From positions 1 through 48,298 of the forward strand of contig JBBQLG010000029.1 of the NCBI GenBank assembly GCA_038327655.1: a stretch of 48,298 bases of DNA, given 5' to 3'. Within the stretch, counting starts at the first letter, position 1. Each line of letters opens with the position of its first letter. Under the pieces are notes generated by a model. The model made no database searches and was not told the DNA's origin. It saw nothing but the letters and a program-made list of their open reading frames with translations. Source of the stretch: JBBQLG01 sp038327655 (GTDB lineage Bacteria; Bacteroidota; Bacteroidia; Cytophagales; Spirosomataceae). The translations under genes were made by a program, and so were the position numbers. Shown piece by piece: positions 33,832 to 42,600 of the stretch.

Positions 33832-34330
33832 ACTGGGTAGGTTCGTAACGTAACCTGCTCGGGCCGTTGGCGTGGCCCGGTGTTATTGGTTGGGATAAAA
33901 TGCGGGAAATGTGGCCTTGATGGCTAACGGTAGACTGGCTAAGGCCGGGTCTGGTGAATCAAATACGAATTGGAACAATCATTAAATGAAACAGGAGTAG
34001 CAATCTTGGGCCGGGTTAGAGGCCGGGCGAACCGGACTACCGAAGCGATGAATGGTACGCGGGCAGCCGGGTGGTTTGGACAACTCCGGCGTGAGGTACG
34101 TCGGCAAAGATAGAGCAATGACCCGGTTTTGTCAAGATAACGTTTTACATACAAGAATGTTTCCCGTCTCCTGGTTAATACAGCATAAATCGTACCTAAC
34201 CTGCATAGCTGCAATTTTTTACCGCATCGGTGACCGGTGCGGCAATGACTCTTCGTTAAAAATACTTAAATCATCGACTGTTTCTGCCCCGTAATCTACC
34301 GGCTGAACGTTAGGTAAATACGCACGATTT
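33832..34330. other. Rho leader and divergent regulatory region
   Basis: Non-coding. From 34098 down to 33832 is the predicted rho leader on the minus strand; it includes a hairpin CGGGCC/GGCCCG (33860-33865 with 33874-33879), 29 bases from the start codon. A near-perfect dyad CCGCATCGGT-G-ACCGGTGCGG lies at 34222-34242. No convincing promoter for coaX and no credible small gene was found. Confidence 0.5.
34105..34135 (-). promoter_or_regulatory. Promoter of rho
   Basis: On the minus strand TTG (34135-34133), 20 bases, then TATCTTTG (34112-34105), a full consensus match. The start near 34098 gives a leader of about 267 bases, long enough for self-regulation by Rho. Confidence 0.65.
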
Positions 34331-35086
34331 ATGAATTTGGTAATCGACTGGGGAAACTCATCGCTCAAATTAGGTTGGTTCGACGGGGAAACCCTCGTCC
34401 ATACAGGACACACCGATACGCCCGATACGCTCCCCGGTTTGCTGGCCCATCGGCCCGCTTCGCACGTAATTGTTTCGTCCACCAATCGACCGGCCGACGA
34501 GTTGCGTAATCAACTGAACGCCATCGGCGGGGTGGACTGGCTCACGCTGGATGGCACTACGCCGGTACCGATTCGTAAACACTACGATACGCCCCATACC
34601 CTGGGTGCCGACCGGGTGGCGGCTGCGGTGGGGGCTACCGCCCGGTTTCCGCAGCGGAATTGCTTAGTGCTCGACATGGGTACCTGCCTGACGGCTGACT
34701 TTGTCGAAGCGGGCTTCGAACCGGACGGGGCTACATTTCAGGGCGGATTAATTGCGCCGGGGCTGGTGATGCGTTTTCGGGCCATGCACACCTTTACGGA
34801 ACGGCTCCCGTTGGTGACGGTAGGGGAGGAGTGGCCGGATTTGGCCTCCCGCAATACCCGCGAGGCCATGCGCAGCGGGGTGATGAATGGTTTGCTGTTC
34901 GAACTAAACGGGATTATTGATTCGTACCGTAACCGGTATGCGGAACTGGCCGTGCTGCTCTGCGGGGGAGATGCCCCTTTGTTTGAAAGTCGCCTGAAAC
35001 CGACCATATTTGCAGTGCCGGAACTGGTGCTGGTGGGATTGAACCGTATTTTAACATATAATGTCAAGGATTTACAAGGGGAATAA
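34331..35086 (+). CDS. coaX: Type III pantothenate kinase
   Basis: 251 residues. The ASKHA-fold signatures are VIDWGNSSLKLGWF at the N-terminus (D6), LGADRVAAAVGA and VLDMGTCLTADFV. It phosphorylates pantothenate in the first step of coenzyme A synthesis; CoaX enzymes need a monovalent cation and resist feedback by CoA. The later steps by CoaBC are encoded at 41287. It overlaps the next gene by 26 bases, so the two are co-transcribed. Confidence 0.95.
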   Translation: MNLVIDWGNSSLKLGWFDGETLVHTGHTDTPDTLPGLLAHRPASHVIVSSTNRPADELRNQLNAIGGVDWLTLDGTTPVPIRKHYDTPHTLGADRVAAAVGATARFPQRNCLVLDMGTCLTADFVEAGFEPDGATFQGGLIAPGLVMRFRAMHTFTERLPLVTVGEEWPDLASRNTREAMRSGVMNGLLFELNGIIDSYRNRYAELAVLLCGGDAPLFESRLKPTIFAVPELVLVGLNRILTYNVKDLQGE

Positions 35087-36356
35087 ACGAAGCGTTTGCC
35101 TGGCGTCGCTGACCATGTTGCTGACCCTGTCGGCCACCGTAGTGCGGGCACAGGGCTTGGGTAACTCGCCTTATTCGGCACTTGGTTTAGGCGAGACGTA
35201 CGGCGAAGCCAACGTGACCAATATGGGAATGGGTAGCATTGGCGTAAGCAACTCCAGCGCATTCTTTTTGAACAGTCAAAACCCTGCCCTCCTGGCCCGC
35301 CGGACGCGCTTTACTATTTTTGAACTGGGGTTACTGGGACAGTCTCGGCAACTAAATCAGAACAGTGCCACCCAGAAAAGTTTTGGGGGCAACCTGAGTT
35401 ACGTCGCGCTGGCGTTCCCGATTTCGTCGCGCTGGAATTCATCCATCAGTCTGCGGCCCTACAGCTATGTCGACTACCAGACGCGGCAGACCGGCACGGT
35501 TGGTGCGCCGGCCAATTACCCGACTGAATATATTTATTCGGGGAAAGGCGGTCTGAACCGGGCCATTTTCTCCAATGGGGTGCGGCTGGGTAAAAACATC
35601 TATGTAGGCGCAGAAGCGTCGTTTGTGTTCGGGAACGTCATCAGCAACTCCGATGCACTCGTAACGGCCTCCTCCAGTGACCTGCAACTCTCCCGAACTG
35701 ACCGCATCAACTACCACGACCTGATTTATCGCTTAGGTGCCGCCTGGCGACCCAAACTGAGCGAAACGCGGTTTCTGAATCTGGGTATTACCTACGACCC
35801 CCAGGTGCGCATCAGCACCAGCGAATCCAGTATTTACCAGCAGACAGCCAATGGACAGCCTATCACCGGAGCCGATACCCTGTCTGCCAATCAGAGCCGC
35901 TCCGTTACGCTGCCGCAGCAACTCCATGCGGGCATCAGTTTCGAGAAACTCAATAGTTTTCTGGTAGGCGTGGACGTGGGCTACCAGCCGTGGGCTGATT
36001 ACCGCAACACCGCCAATCAGTCGGAGGGGCTGAAAAATGCCCTGTCGGTCTCCAGTGGATTTGAATTTGTCCCGAAAAGTACCTCGAACCATTACCGCGA
36101 CCTGATTACCTACCGGGCGGGCTTCCAGTACAAACAAACGCCTTATTACCTCAGTGGACAGCAGTTAACAGACATGAATGTCAGCCTGGGGTTATCGCTG
36201 CCGATGGGTAATTACTACGTCAATCACCTGAACCTGTCGATTGTGGGCGGTCAGCGGGGTTCTTTAGTGGGGTCACAGGTGCGCGAACGCTACGTTCGGC
36301 TGGCCTTGGGGGTGTCGCTCAATGACTGGTGGTTCCGGAAATCAGTGGTCGATTAA
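35061..36356 (+). CDS. Outer membrane beta-barrel protein of unknown function
   Basis: 431 residues. A signal peptide (LASLTMLLTLSATVVRAQG) is followed by repeated amphipathic strands typical of a beta-barrel (for example SYVALAFPISSRWNSSISLRPYSYVDY and YVRLALGVSLNDWWFRK). The early stretch NSPYSALGLGETYGEANVTNMGMGSIGVS resembles openings of Bacteroidota outer membrane proteins related to the FadL/PorV type. I cannot assign a substrate. It is tightly overlapped by coaX upstream (26 bases) and lptC downstream (28 bases). Confidence 0.75.
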   Translation: MSRIYKGNKRSVCLASLTMLLTLSATVVRAQGLGNSPYSALGLGETYGEANVTNMGMGSIGVSNSSAFFLNSQNPALLARRTRFTIFELGLLGQSRQLNQNSATQKSFGGNLSYVALAFPISSRWNSSISLRPYSYVDYQTRQTGTVGAPANYPTEYIYSGKGGLNRAIFSNGVRLGKNIYVGAEASFVFGNVISNSDALVTASSSDLQLSRTDRINYHDLIYRLGAAWRPKLSETRFLNLGITYDPQVRISTSESSIYQQTANGQPITGADTLSANQSRSVTLPQQLHAGISFEKLNSFLVGVDVGYQPWADYRNTANQSEGLKNALSVSSGFEFVPKSTSNHYRDLITYRAGFQYKQTPYYLSGQQLTDMNVSLGLSLPMGNYYVNHLNLSIVGGQRGSLVGSQVRERYVRLALGVSLNDWWFRKSVVD

Positions 36357-36955
36357 ATCCGCATCAGGTGCTGTTTTTCAGGTATTACGGTCGGCAGTGG
36401 TGCGTCCGACTCAATTATTGGGTGGGCGCTGTGGTGGTGCTTGGCAGTTTGACCGGGTTGATGGCCTGCGAAGAAACCCGCAAGCCCCGCAAAACGGTGG
36501 CTCCGTACAACGGACCCATCGAGGAAATTGCCAATGTGAAGATGCTCTACAGCGAAGCCGCGCTGTTGAAGGTGAAAATGACCACCGCCAGTCAGTTGCG
36601 CTACGTAAGCGAAGACCGTAAATACCCCAACACCGTCAATATCGAGTTTTACGGACCCGCCGGTGATGTCGTGACTACCTTACGCTCCGATTCCGGCCGG
36701 TACAGCAAGGCGAAGGATATCTACACGCTCATGGGCCACGTAGTTGTCCTGAAAAAGCTGACGCGGGAAAAACTGCTGAGCAAGGAACTGAACTGGAATC
36801 CCAACACAAAAAAGGTTTACACGGAGCAGCCGGTAACGGTATTGAACCTGCTTACGGGTGAGAAACTGTACGGGTTTGGTATGATTGCCGAGCAGGATTT
36901 CTCCAAAACCAGTTTTCGTCGGGTGAGCGGTCAGTTTGGCAGTCCCGGCCTTTAG
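36329..36955 (+). CDS. lptC: LPS export ABC transporter periplasmic protein LptC
   Basis: 208 residues. A hydrophobic N-terminal segment with a possible lipobox (LTGLMAC) is followed by an OstA/LptC-like beta-jellyroll: VNIEFYGPAGDVVTTLRSDSGRYSKAKDIYTLMGHVVVLKK, then KELNWNPNTKKVYTEQPVTV. This spacing of strands is typical of LptC in Bacteroidota. It bridges LPS from the inner-membrane LptBFG to periplasmic LptA. The start is uncertain because the first 40 residues overlap the upstream gene. It ends tail-to-tail with the cytochrome gene, stop codons overlapping by two bases. Confidence 0.8.
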   Translation: MVPEISGRLNPHQVLFFRYYGRQWCVRLNYWVGAVVVLGSLTGLMACEETRKPRKTVAPYNGPIEEIANVKMLYSEAALLKVKMTTASQLRYVSEDRKYPNTVNIEFYGPAGDVVTTLRSDSGRYSKAKDIYTLMGHVVVLKKLTREKLLSKELNWNPNTKKVYTEQPVTVLNLLTGEKLYGFGMIAEQDFSKTSFRRVSGQFGSPGL

Positions 36956-37431
36956 TAGCGGGGGGTTGGGCAGGTAACCAGCACTTTGCTGATGTCTTTC
37001 ACGCCGGAAATAGTCGTTTCATCGCCCCATTTGTTGTACACATAAGTCGTAATCTCGGCTACTTCGAGGTCCGACAGTTGCACCTGAGCGGGCATCACCC
37101 GGTTATAGCGTTTGCCATTTACCACAATCGATCCTTGCTGTCCATTGCGGATCAAACAGATCACCGTGTTCTTGTTGGCCAAGTAATCTGATTTAGCCAA
37201 TGGTGGGTAGAGTGATCCCAGACCGGCACCATCTTTCTGGTGGCAGTTGGTACAGTTAAGCTGGTACAGCCGGATGCCCTCGGTAATGTATTTTTCCCGC
37301 TTGATCTCCTCCGGGTCCTGACAGGCGGATGTCACCAGCATCAGCACAAGAGCCGATGAAAGCGCCGTCAAAATCGTACGGAACGTAAACCCGCTCGGGG
37401 CGCTGAAGCGAAAGGCAGGTGGTTGACTCAT
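36952..37431 (-). CDS. c-type cytochrome lipoprotein
   Basis: 159 residues. A hydrophobic segment ends in LVTSAC37, probably a lipoprotein site. The haem motif is C60-x2-C63-H64 (CTNCH), and a methionine in NRVMPAQVQLSD is the likely second ligand. The fold matches the small cytochrome c class I. It starts in an ATGA overlap with the SCO1 gene and so shares its operon. It may pass electrons to a copper oxidase whose assembly uses the SCO1 protein. Confidence 0.88.
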   Translation of the reverse strand: MSQPPAFRFSAPSGFTFRTILTALSSALVLMLVTSACQDPEEIKREKYITEGIRLYQLNCTNCHQKDGAGLGSLYPPLAKSDYLANKNTVICLIRNGQQGSIVVNGKRYNRVMPAQVQLSDLEVAEITTYVYNKWGDETTISGVKDISKVLVTCPTPRY

Positions 37432-38111
37432 TTCTTGTATTCGGCCAGGAGGGTGTCCATGTCCTTCATCAGCCGGTCGACGCCCTCTTCGGTCGTGCCG
37501 TCGTAAATGCCCCGGACGTGCTTTTCTTTATCCACGAGCACAAACGCGCCCGAATGCACCACCCCGCCCGGTGCCGACGAATCTGCCTGCGCCGTAACCA
37601 TGTAAAATTTCTCCCCGATGTCGTAAATCTTCTCCCGGTCGCCGGTCACGAACAGCCACTGTTTTCCCGTCACGCCCAAGCCTTCGGCGAATTCCTTCAG
37701 CACGGGTACGGTGTCGTGGTTCGGGTCAATGGTATGCGAGAGCAGCATGACATCGGAGTTGCCCTTGAATTTTTCGTACACCCGTTTCAGTTGCACCTTC
37801 ATTTTAGGGCAAATCGTGGGGCAGGTCGTAAAGAAGAAATCGGCGACGTAAATTTTACCGTCGAGCGTTTTGGCTGAAACGGTATCGCCGTACTGGCTGG
37901 TGAACCGGAAGTCGGGAATGGTACGGTAAATGGAATCGACAACCGGCTTGCCATCGACTATTTTCGTAACGGCCTGGCGCTCACCCAGAATCGGCAGCTT
38001 ATCGGTCGACTGGCAACCGGCCAGTACGAATAAAAAGGCAAGCAGCCATCCGCTATTTTTTAAGGTACGTCCGAGCCTGCTCAATGCTGGTATTAATCTT
38101 TTGCCTGACAT
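37428..38111 (-). CDS. SCO1/SenC copper chaperone family protein
   Basis: 227 residues. A lipobox-like FVLAGC33 anchors it in the membrane. The thioredoxin-like domain has C97-x3-C101 (CPTIC) and the copper-ligand H186 (VVHSGAFVLVD), the full set for copper binding. Members deliver copper to, or reduce, the Cu-A site of cytochrome oxidase. Its start overlaps the end of the upstream lipoprotein gene by 59 bases, which is long; no later ATG keeps the signal sequence. Confidence 0.92.
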   Translation of the reverse strand: MSGKRLIPALSRLGRTLKNSGWLLAFLFVLAGCQSTDKLPILGERQAVTKIVDGKPVVDSIYRTIPDFRFTSQYGDTVSAKTLDGKIYVADFFFTTCPTICPKMKVQLKRVYEKFKGNSDVMLLSHTIDPNHDTVPVLKEFAEGLGVTGKQWLFVTGDREKIYDIGEKFYMVTAQADSSAPGGVVHSGAFVLVDKEKHVRGIYDGTTEEGVDRLMKDMDTLLAEYKK

Positions 38112-38502
38112 CGTTGATCTTTGTTTGTTGCTGCGTGAGGTAATTCAGGGCCTGTTCGGGCTTGAGTTGTTGCAGCGTGTCCCCTTTGTAGCCCCCCATC
38201 CAGCCCATCATCAGGCTGTCGGCCTCCTTAAGGTGCCGGGTCAGCAGCAGGGTTTGGGTTTTCTCTTCGTCAATGCGTACCGTTGCCGACGCATCAACCG
38301 TCTTCAGGCTATCGAGCGAGTCGGCCCGGTGGCGGAGTTGCTTGTTGAGCTTAAGCATATCGCCGATTTTGGGCATCACCTCGTCGTGAACCGCAAAAAC
38401 GTCTTTTTCGGCTTTATCAACGTCTTCTTTGGTGACGCCCGACGAGCAGGCAAGCAGACTGGACCCGGTTAACAGCACTGCGGCAATGGGAAGAATACGC
38501 AT
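38053..38502 (-). CDS. Lipoprotein with coiled-coil character
   Basis: 149 residues. The signal peptide ends in SLLAC (cysteine about 19). The remainder is almost entirely helical and charged (KEDVDKAEKDVFAVHDEVMPKIGDM ... TKINDVRQKINTSIEQARTYLKK), consistent with a periplasmic coiled coil. I do not recognise a named family, although proteins of this size often precede SCO1 genes in Bacteroidota. First gene of the SCO1/cytochrome operon. Confidence 0.7.
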   Translation of the reverse strand: MRILPIAAVLLTGSSLLACSSGVTKEDVDKAEKDVFAVHDEVMPKIGDMLKLNKQLRHRADSLDSLKTVDASATVRIDEEKTQTLLLTRHLKEADSLMMGWMGGYKGDTLQQLKPEQALNYLTQQQTKINDVRQKINTSIEQARTYLKK

Positions 38503-38553
38503 GGAAAAATGGAGGGGTTACTACAGTATTAAGCCATTCGGCCGGGTTTCCGT

Positions 38554-40233
38554 TCACTTACCGGCCGGAACCGCAACGGGCTTTTGCTTCAGAATTTCGC
38601 GGGCATTTTTTACCGCGCTCGGCGACGGATTGGCCCCGCCGATCATCTGCGCAATCTCGCCCACGCGCTCGTCGAAGGTGAGTTTTTTGATGCGGCTAAC
38701 TGTTTTGTCCGACGAATTGTCTTTGTACACGAAGTAATGCGCCGAGCCCTGCGCGGCAATCTGCGGCAGGTGCGTGATGGCAATAATCTGGTGGTTGTGC
38801 GCCATTACCCGCATCATGTTACCCATCTTGATGGCGATTTCGCCGGATACCCCGGTGTCGATCTCGTCGAAGATGATGGTTGGCAACGACCGTTTGCTGG
38901 CTAAGATGTACTTAATCGCCATCATCAGCCGCGAAAACTCCCCGCCCGAGGCTACGTTCTTGAGTTGCTGCGGTTTAACCCCTTTGTTGGCACTGAACAG
39001 AAACGCCACCGTGTCGATGCCCGCCGGGGCTGGTTTGCCCGTTTCCGCCTGAATCTTGAGCGACGCATTGGGCATCCCCAAATCGCGCAGCAGACTGCCT
39101 ATTTCATGCTGAATCGGTTCCAGTACGGCCCGCCGGATGTCGGACAGTGCCGTCGCGCTCACCATCATCTGCTGTTTGGCCCGGTCGGTCTGTTCGCGGG
39201 CGTCGGCTAAGTTCCCGTCTAAGTTTTGTACGATGCTCACCTTCCGTTCCAGTTCAGCCTGCACGGCCAGCAGCCCGGCCACGTCCTTAACCTGATGCTT
39301 CGTCTGAAACTGGTAGATCAAATTCAGTCGGTCGCGGACGGCTTCGGCGCGGGTATCGTTCACCTCGACTAAATCCTGTTCCCGGCTGACATCATTGGAC
39401 AGGTCACGGAGTTCGATGAGGGCACTTTGGGCGCGTTCCTGCAAGGGCGCGTACTGATCGGATAGTTTGGTGACGTGGTTGAAATTGCTGACGGCTCCCT
39501 TCAAAAACGTGACGACGGATTGCTCGGCATTGTCGAGGTATTCGTAGGCTAATTGCAGCCGTTCTTTGATCTCTTCGGCGTTTTCGAGGATGTTCAGTTC
39601 CTGCTCCAGGTGTTCCTGCTCGTCGGCCTGAAGGTTGGTTTTGGCTAATTCTTCGTACAGGAAATTATTGTAATCGAACTCCCGGCGCATGGCCGACGCT
39701 TCGGACTGAAGCTGATCGAGGGCGGTTTTTTTAGCGCGATAGGCCTGATAATCGGTGTGATAGTGCCGCAGGGCGTCGTCGTCCTGTGCGTAGGTATCCA
39801 CCAACTGAAGCTGATAATCGTTTGATCCCAGCAACACCGAATCGTGCTGTGAGTGAATATCCATCAGTTGGCTGGTGACGCGCCGGAGGGTTTCCAGATT
39901 GACCGGCGTGTCGTTGACAAAGGCCCGCGTTTTACCGCTCGGCACGATCTCCCGGCGGACGAGGCAGGTGGACGCGTAGTCTAATTCCTCTTCCTCAAAA
40001 ATACTTTCCAGCAGATAGCCTGATACATCGAACGTGCCCTCGATGATGCATTTGAGGTCGGGATTGTATAATACTTTGGTATCGGCGCGGTTGCCCAGCA
40101 GCAGGCCGATGGCCCCCAGCATAATGGACTTTCCCGCGCCCGTTTCGCCGGTAACGATGTTCAACTCGCGGTCGGGAGACAGCTCGAGTTTCTCGATCAG
40201 GGCGTAATTTTTTATGAGTAAATGCGACAGCAT
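38554..40233 (-). CDS. recN: DNA repair protein RecN
   Basis: 559 residues, normal for this SMC-like ATPase. Walker A is GETGAGKSIML at the N-terminus. A long coiled coil follows (about 150-370, for example QEHLEQELNILENAEEIKERL). The C-terminal half has the signature VASGGEFSRLMMAIKYIL, Walker B TIIFDEIDTGVSGEIA and the histidine switch ITHLPQIAAQG. It takes part in double-strand-break repair. In this genome it follows porD in the bamD-rpoZ-coaBC-porD-recN chain. Confidence 0.96.
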   Translation of the reverse strand: MLSHLLIKNYALIEKLELSPDRELNIVTGETGAGKSIMLGAIGLLLGNRADTKVLYNPDLKCIIEGTFDVSGYLLESIFEEEELDYASTCLVRREIVPSGKTRAFVNDTPVNLETLRRVTSQLMDIHSQHDSVLLGSNDYQLQLVDTYAQDDDALRHYHTDYQAYRAKKTALDQLQSEASAMRREFDYNNFLYEELAKTNLQADEQEHLEQELNILENAEEIKERLQLAYEYLDNAEQSVVTFLKGAVSNFNHVTKLSDQYAPLQERAQSALIELRDLSNDVSREQDLVEVNDTRAEAVRDRLNLIYQFQTKHQVKDVAGLLAVQAELERKVSIVQNLDGNLADAREQTDRAKQQMMVSATALSDIRRAVLEPIQHEIGSLLRDLGMPNASLKIQAETGKPAPAGIDTVAFLFSANKGVKPQQLKNVASGGEFSRLMMAIKYILASKRSLPTIIFDEIDTGVSGEIAIKMGNMMRVMAHNHQIIAITHLPQIAAQGSAHYFVYKDNSSDKTVSRIKKLTFDERVGEIAQMIGGANPSPSAVKNAREILKQKPVAVPAGK

Positions 40234-40331
40234 ACGTAAGGGGCCTTACTTCTGTAACAAAGCCGGTGGCGGTAAAAGTTTAATGAGAACGGTGTTCCTG
40301 AAGGGGAGTTACCGGTAGCCGTCGGGCTGCT

Positions 40332-41243
40332 TCAGCGAACCAGTTTGCGGTAGACTTCAGTTTTACCGGGGTCCAGAAACGACAGCAAATCAAACGCTTT
40401 TCGGCGTTCGTCGGTGGTTCCTTCGAACATTATATTCAATAATTCGTCGGATTTGGCGTCGAAGAACGAGTTGAGAAGCACGGCACCGGGGCGTTGCTGC
40501 GAAATCTGCCGGATGGTCGTCAGCAGGCCCATCACCTGTTTTCGGGCCTGCACGGGGTTGGCCGCGAAGTTATCCAGCGACTGCCGGTGGTAAGCATAAA
40601 AGCCATCCCGAAAACTGAGCAATTGCTGACTCTGCATATTTTCGATGAGCCAGTAGCGGTTTCGGCGGTCACCACTGGCCCCCCATCCTGCTCCCCCGCC
40701 ACCCTGCTGGGCGTAGTTCATGATCTGATAGGCCCGCTGCACAAACGGATTACCCCCCTGCTTGCTGAACGAATCGTAGTCCGAAGCCAGCACAATGTTG
40801 GCGTAAAAAGCGAGCATCGACGTCAGTTCGTCGCTATAGGCATTGTCCCGAAAATAAATGGGGCTGGTGGGTAACCACGCAAAGTTGAAGGACCGGTCTA
40901 CGTAGCTCATCGTTGGCGTTTCGTAGGTCGTTCCGTACACGGGCCGGGATACGATCAACTGCGCGGTACCCTCGAAAACGCCTTGTGACAGGGATTTTAG
41001 CAGATTTATGTTCAGCGTGCAATTGATGCGTTCGGCCGGGGCAAACTGATCGTTGGTCCACCGCCGGGAATTCATAAACTCGGTAATGACGCTTTTCAAC
41101 TGGTTGAAATACCCGAAATCGGTTTTCTGCTGGGCAAATAACTGGTCAGTGTTCAGGTTCACGGTGCAGTTTATTTCCTGCGCCCGCGTGGCTGTGGTAA
41201 CCGTCAGGAAGGCGAACAGGATAAAAAGTTTTTGGGCGTTCAT
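40332..41243 (-). CDS. porD: DUF4835 family protein (PorD-type, type IX secretion)
   Basis: 303 residues. A signal peptide (LFILFAFLTVTTATRAQ) is followed by the family opening EINCTVNLNTDQL. Typical DUF4835 blocks follow: MNSRRWTNDQF, NIVLASDYDSFSKQGG near the middle and ELLNIMFEGTTDERRKAFDLLSFLDPGKTEVYRKLV at the end. Relatives are annotated as PorD and linked to type IX secretion, but the role is poorly defined. The glycine-rich insert QQGGGGAGWGASGDRRNRYW is common in the family. Gene order with coaBC and recN supports the call. Confidence 0.8.
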   Translation of the reverse strand: MNAQKLFILFAFLTVTTATRAQEINCTVNLNTDQLFAQQKTDFGYFNQLKSVITEFMNSRRWTNDQFAPAERINCTLNINLLKSLSQGVFEGTAQLIVSRPVYGTTYETPTMSYVDRSFNFAWLPTSPIYFRDNAYSDELTSMLAFYANIVLASDYDSFSKQGGNPFVQRAYQIMNYAQQGGGGAGWGASGDRRNRYWLIENMQSQQLLSFRDGFYAYHRQSLDNFAANPVQARKQVMGLLTTIRQISQQRPGAVLLNSFFDAKSDELLNIMFEGTTDERRKAFDLLSFLDPGKTEVYRKLVR

Positions 41244-41250
41244 GTTGTGT

Positions 41251-41316
41251 GTACCCAGACACCTACGTCTGGTTTTGGCCGATTGACTAACTACCAGACG
41301 TAGGCGTCCGGGGTAC
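41251..41316. repeat. Inverted repeat across the coaBC stop codon
   Basis: GTACCCaGACaCCTACGTCTGG (41251-41272) and its near-complement (41294-41316) share an 11-base perfect core (CCTACGTCTGG). The right arm lies within the last codons of coaBC, and the loop holds its stop. There is no T-run, so it is not a typical terminator. Confidence 0.5.
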
Positions 41317-42525
41317 GCTGAGCAGACGGGCTTCGACCAGATTCAGCAAATCCAGTGCCACCTCCTCTTTGGTTTTAAGCGCAAATTCGTGCGTTTGCCC
41401 GTCCCTGTCAATAACGGTTATTTTATTGGTATCGTGTCCAAAACCCGCACCGGCGTCGCGCAGGGAGTTCAGGACAATCCAGTCTAAATTTTTGGCGTGT
41501 AACTTCTTGATTGCGTTGGCCTGTTCGTCGTTGGTTTCCAGCGCGAAGCCCATCAGTAACTGACTTGCCTGCTTCCGCTGACCCAACGTGGCCGCAATGT
41601 CGATGGTTTTGGTCAGCTCCAGTTGAAACGTCGACTCGTTCTTCTTGATTTTCCGGTCGGCGGGATGCGCAGGTGTGTAATCGGCCACGGCCGCGTTCAG
41701 AATTGTAAGGTCTGCGTTACTAAACTGCTCTACCGTGGCATCGAATATCTCACGGGCCGACCGCACGTCGATGCGGTGAACACCCGTTTCGGGCAGGGGT
41801 AGGGCGGTTGGACCACTCACGAGCGTAACCGTGGCACCCGCCTGCGCGAAGGCCCGTGCAAGAGCGTACCCCATTTTGCCGGTTGAGTGGTTACTGATGT
41901 ACCGCACCGGGTCAATGGCTTCCTGCGTGGGTCCGGCGGTGATTAGCACGCGTTTACCCGCTACCGCATCGCGCCGGGCAAAATGCCGGTGGAGTACCTG
42001 CACAATGGTCTCCGGCTCGGCCAACCGACCTTCGCCCACTAAGCCACTGGCCAGTTCGCCGTGCTCGGCCTGAATAATGGTGTTGCCGAACGAGGTTAAC
42101 CGGGCCAGATTTTCTACCGTAGTCGGGTGGCGGTACATATCCAGGTCCATGGCCGGAGCGAAAAACACCGGACACTTGGCAGATAGATACACCGCCGACA
42201 ACAGATCATTGCAGAAGCCGTGGGCACATTTTGCCAACGTGTGGGCCGAAGCAGGAGCAATTACGACGGCATCGGCCCACAGGCCCAGCTCAACGTGATT
42301 GTTCCAGTGCCCATCTCCCTGACCGGGCGCACTGCTCGTAAACTGCGACAGCACCGGTCGTTTGGCCAGCGTCGCCAGCGTTAACGGGGTAATGAACTGC
42401 ATGGCGGCTTCGGTCATCACCACCTGCACCTCGGCCCCTGCTTTCACCAACAGCCGTACCAGCAACGCCGATTTATAGGCGGCAATGCTACCGGTAACAC
42501 CTAAAAGAATCCGTTTGCCCTGCAT
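41287..42525 (-). CDS. coaBC: Bifunctional phosphopantothenoylcysteine decarboxylase/synthetase
   Basis: 412 residues. The N-terminal CoaC flavodoxin-like half has GVTGSIAAYKSALLVR, the active-site NHVEL and the PAMDLDMY substrate clamp. The C-terminal CoaB half has GPTQEAIDPVRYISNHSTGKMG and the lysine in ADRKIKKN. It makes 4'-phosphopantetheine from phosphopantothenate in coenzyme A synthesis, following the kinase encoded at 34331. It lies directly downstream of rpoZ behind a terminator hairpin. Confidence 0.96.
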   Translation of the reverse strand: MQGKRILLGVTGSIAAYKSALLVRLLVKAGAEVQVVMTEAAMQFITPLTLATLAKRPVLSQFTSSAPGQGDGHWNNHVELGLWADAVVIAPASAHTLAKCAHGFCNDLLSAVYLSAKCPVFFAPAMDLDMYRHPTTVENLARLTSFGNTIIQAEHGELASGLVGEGRLAEPETIVQVLHRHFARRDAVAGKRVLITAGPTQEAIDPVRYISNHSTGKMGYALARAFAQAGATVTLVSGPTALPLPETGVHRIDVRSAREIFDATVEQFSNADLTILNAAVADYTPAHPADRKIKKNESTFQLELTKTIDIAATLGQRKQASQLLMGFALETNDEQANAIKKLHAKNLDWIVLNSLRDAGAGFGHDTNKITVIDRDGQTHEFALKTKEEVALDLLNLVEARLLSVPRTPTSGS

Positions 42526-42542
42526 AGGATGGCGGCCAAAAT

Positions 42543-42583
42543 AAAACCGCCCGGACGGAGTTGTTCCGTAACCGGGCGGTTTT
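42543..42583 (-). terminator. Hairpin after rpoZ, probably bidirectional terminator
   Basis: A 12-base outer stem AAAACCGCCCGG (42543-42554) with CCGGGCGGTTTT (42572-42583) encloses an inner stem ACGGA/TCCGT (42555-42559 with 42565-42569). T-rich tails follow on both strands. It sits 18 bases before the coaBC start and could partly terminate read-through from rpoZ. Confidence 0.75.
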
Positions 42584-42600
42584 CAGTGATAAGAGATCAT

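Noticed and set aside
33939..34214. A 91-codon open frame in the rho leader
   Set aside because: It spans the rho promoter, has no ribosome-binding site and encodes no recognisable protein.
34222..34242. Near-perfect dyad CCGCATCGGT/ACCGGTGCGG upstream of coaX as an operator
   Set aside because: It has one mismatch, no promoter nearby and no recurrence in the window; kept only as a note in the gap entry.
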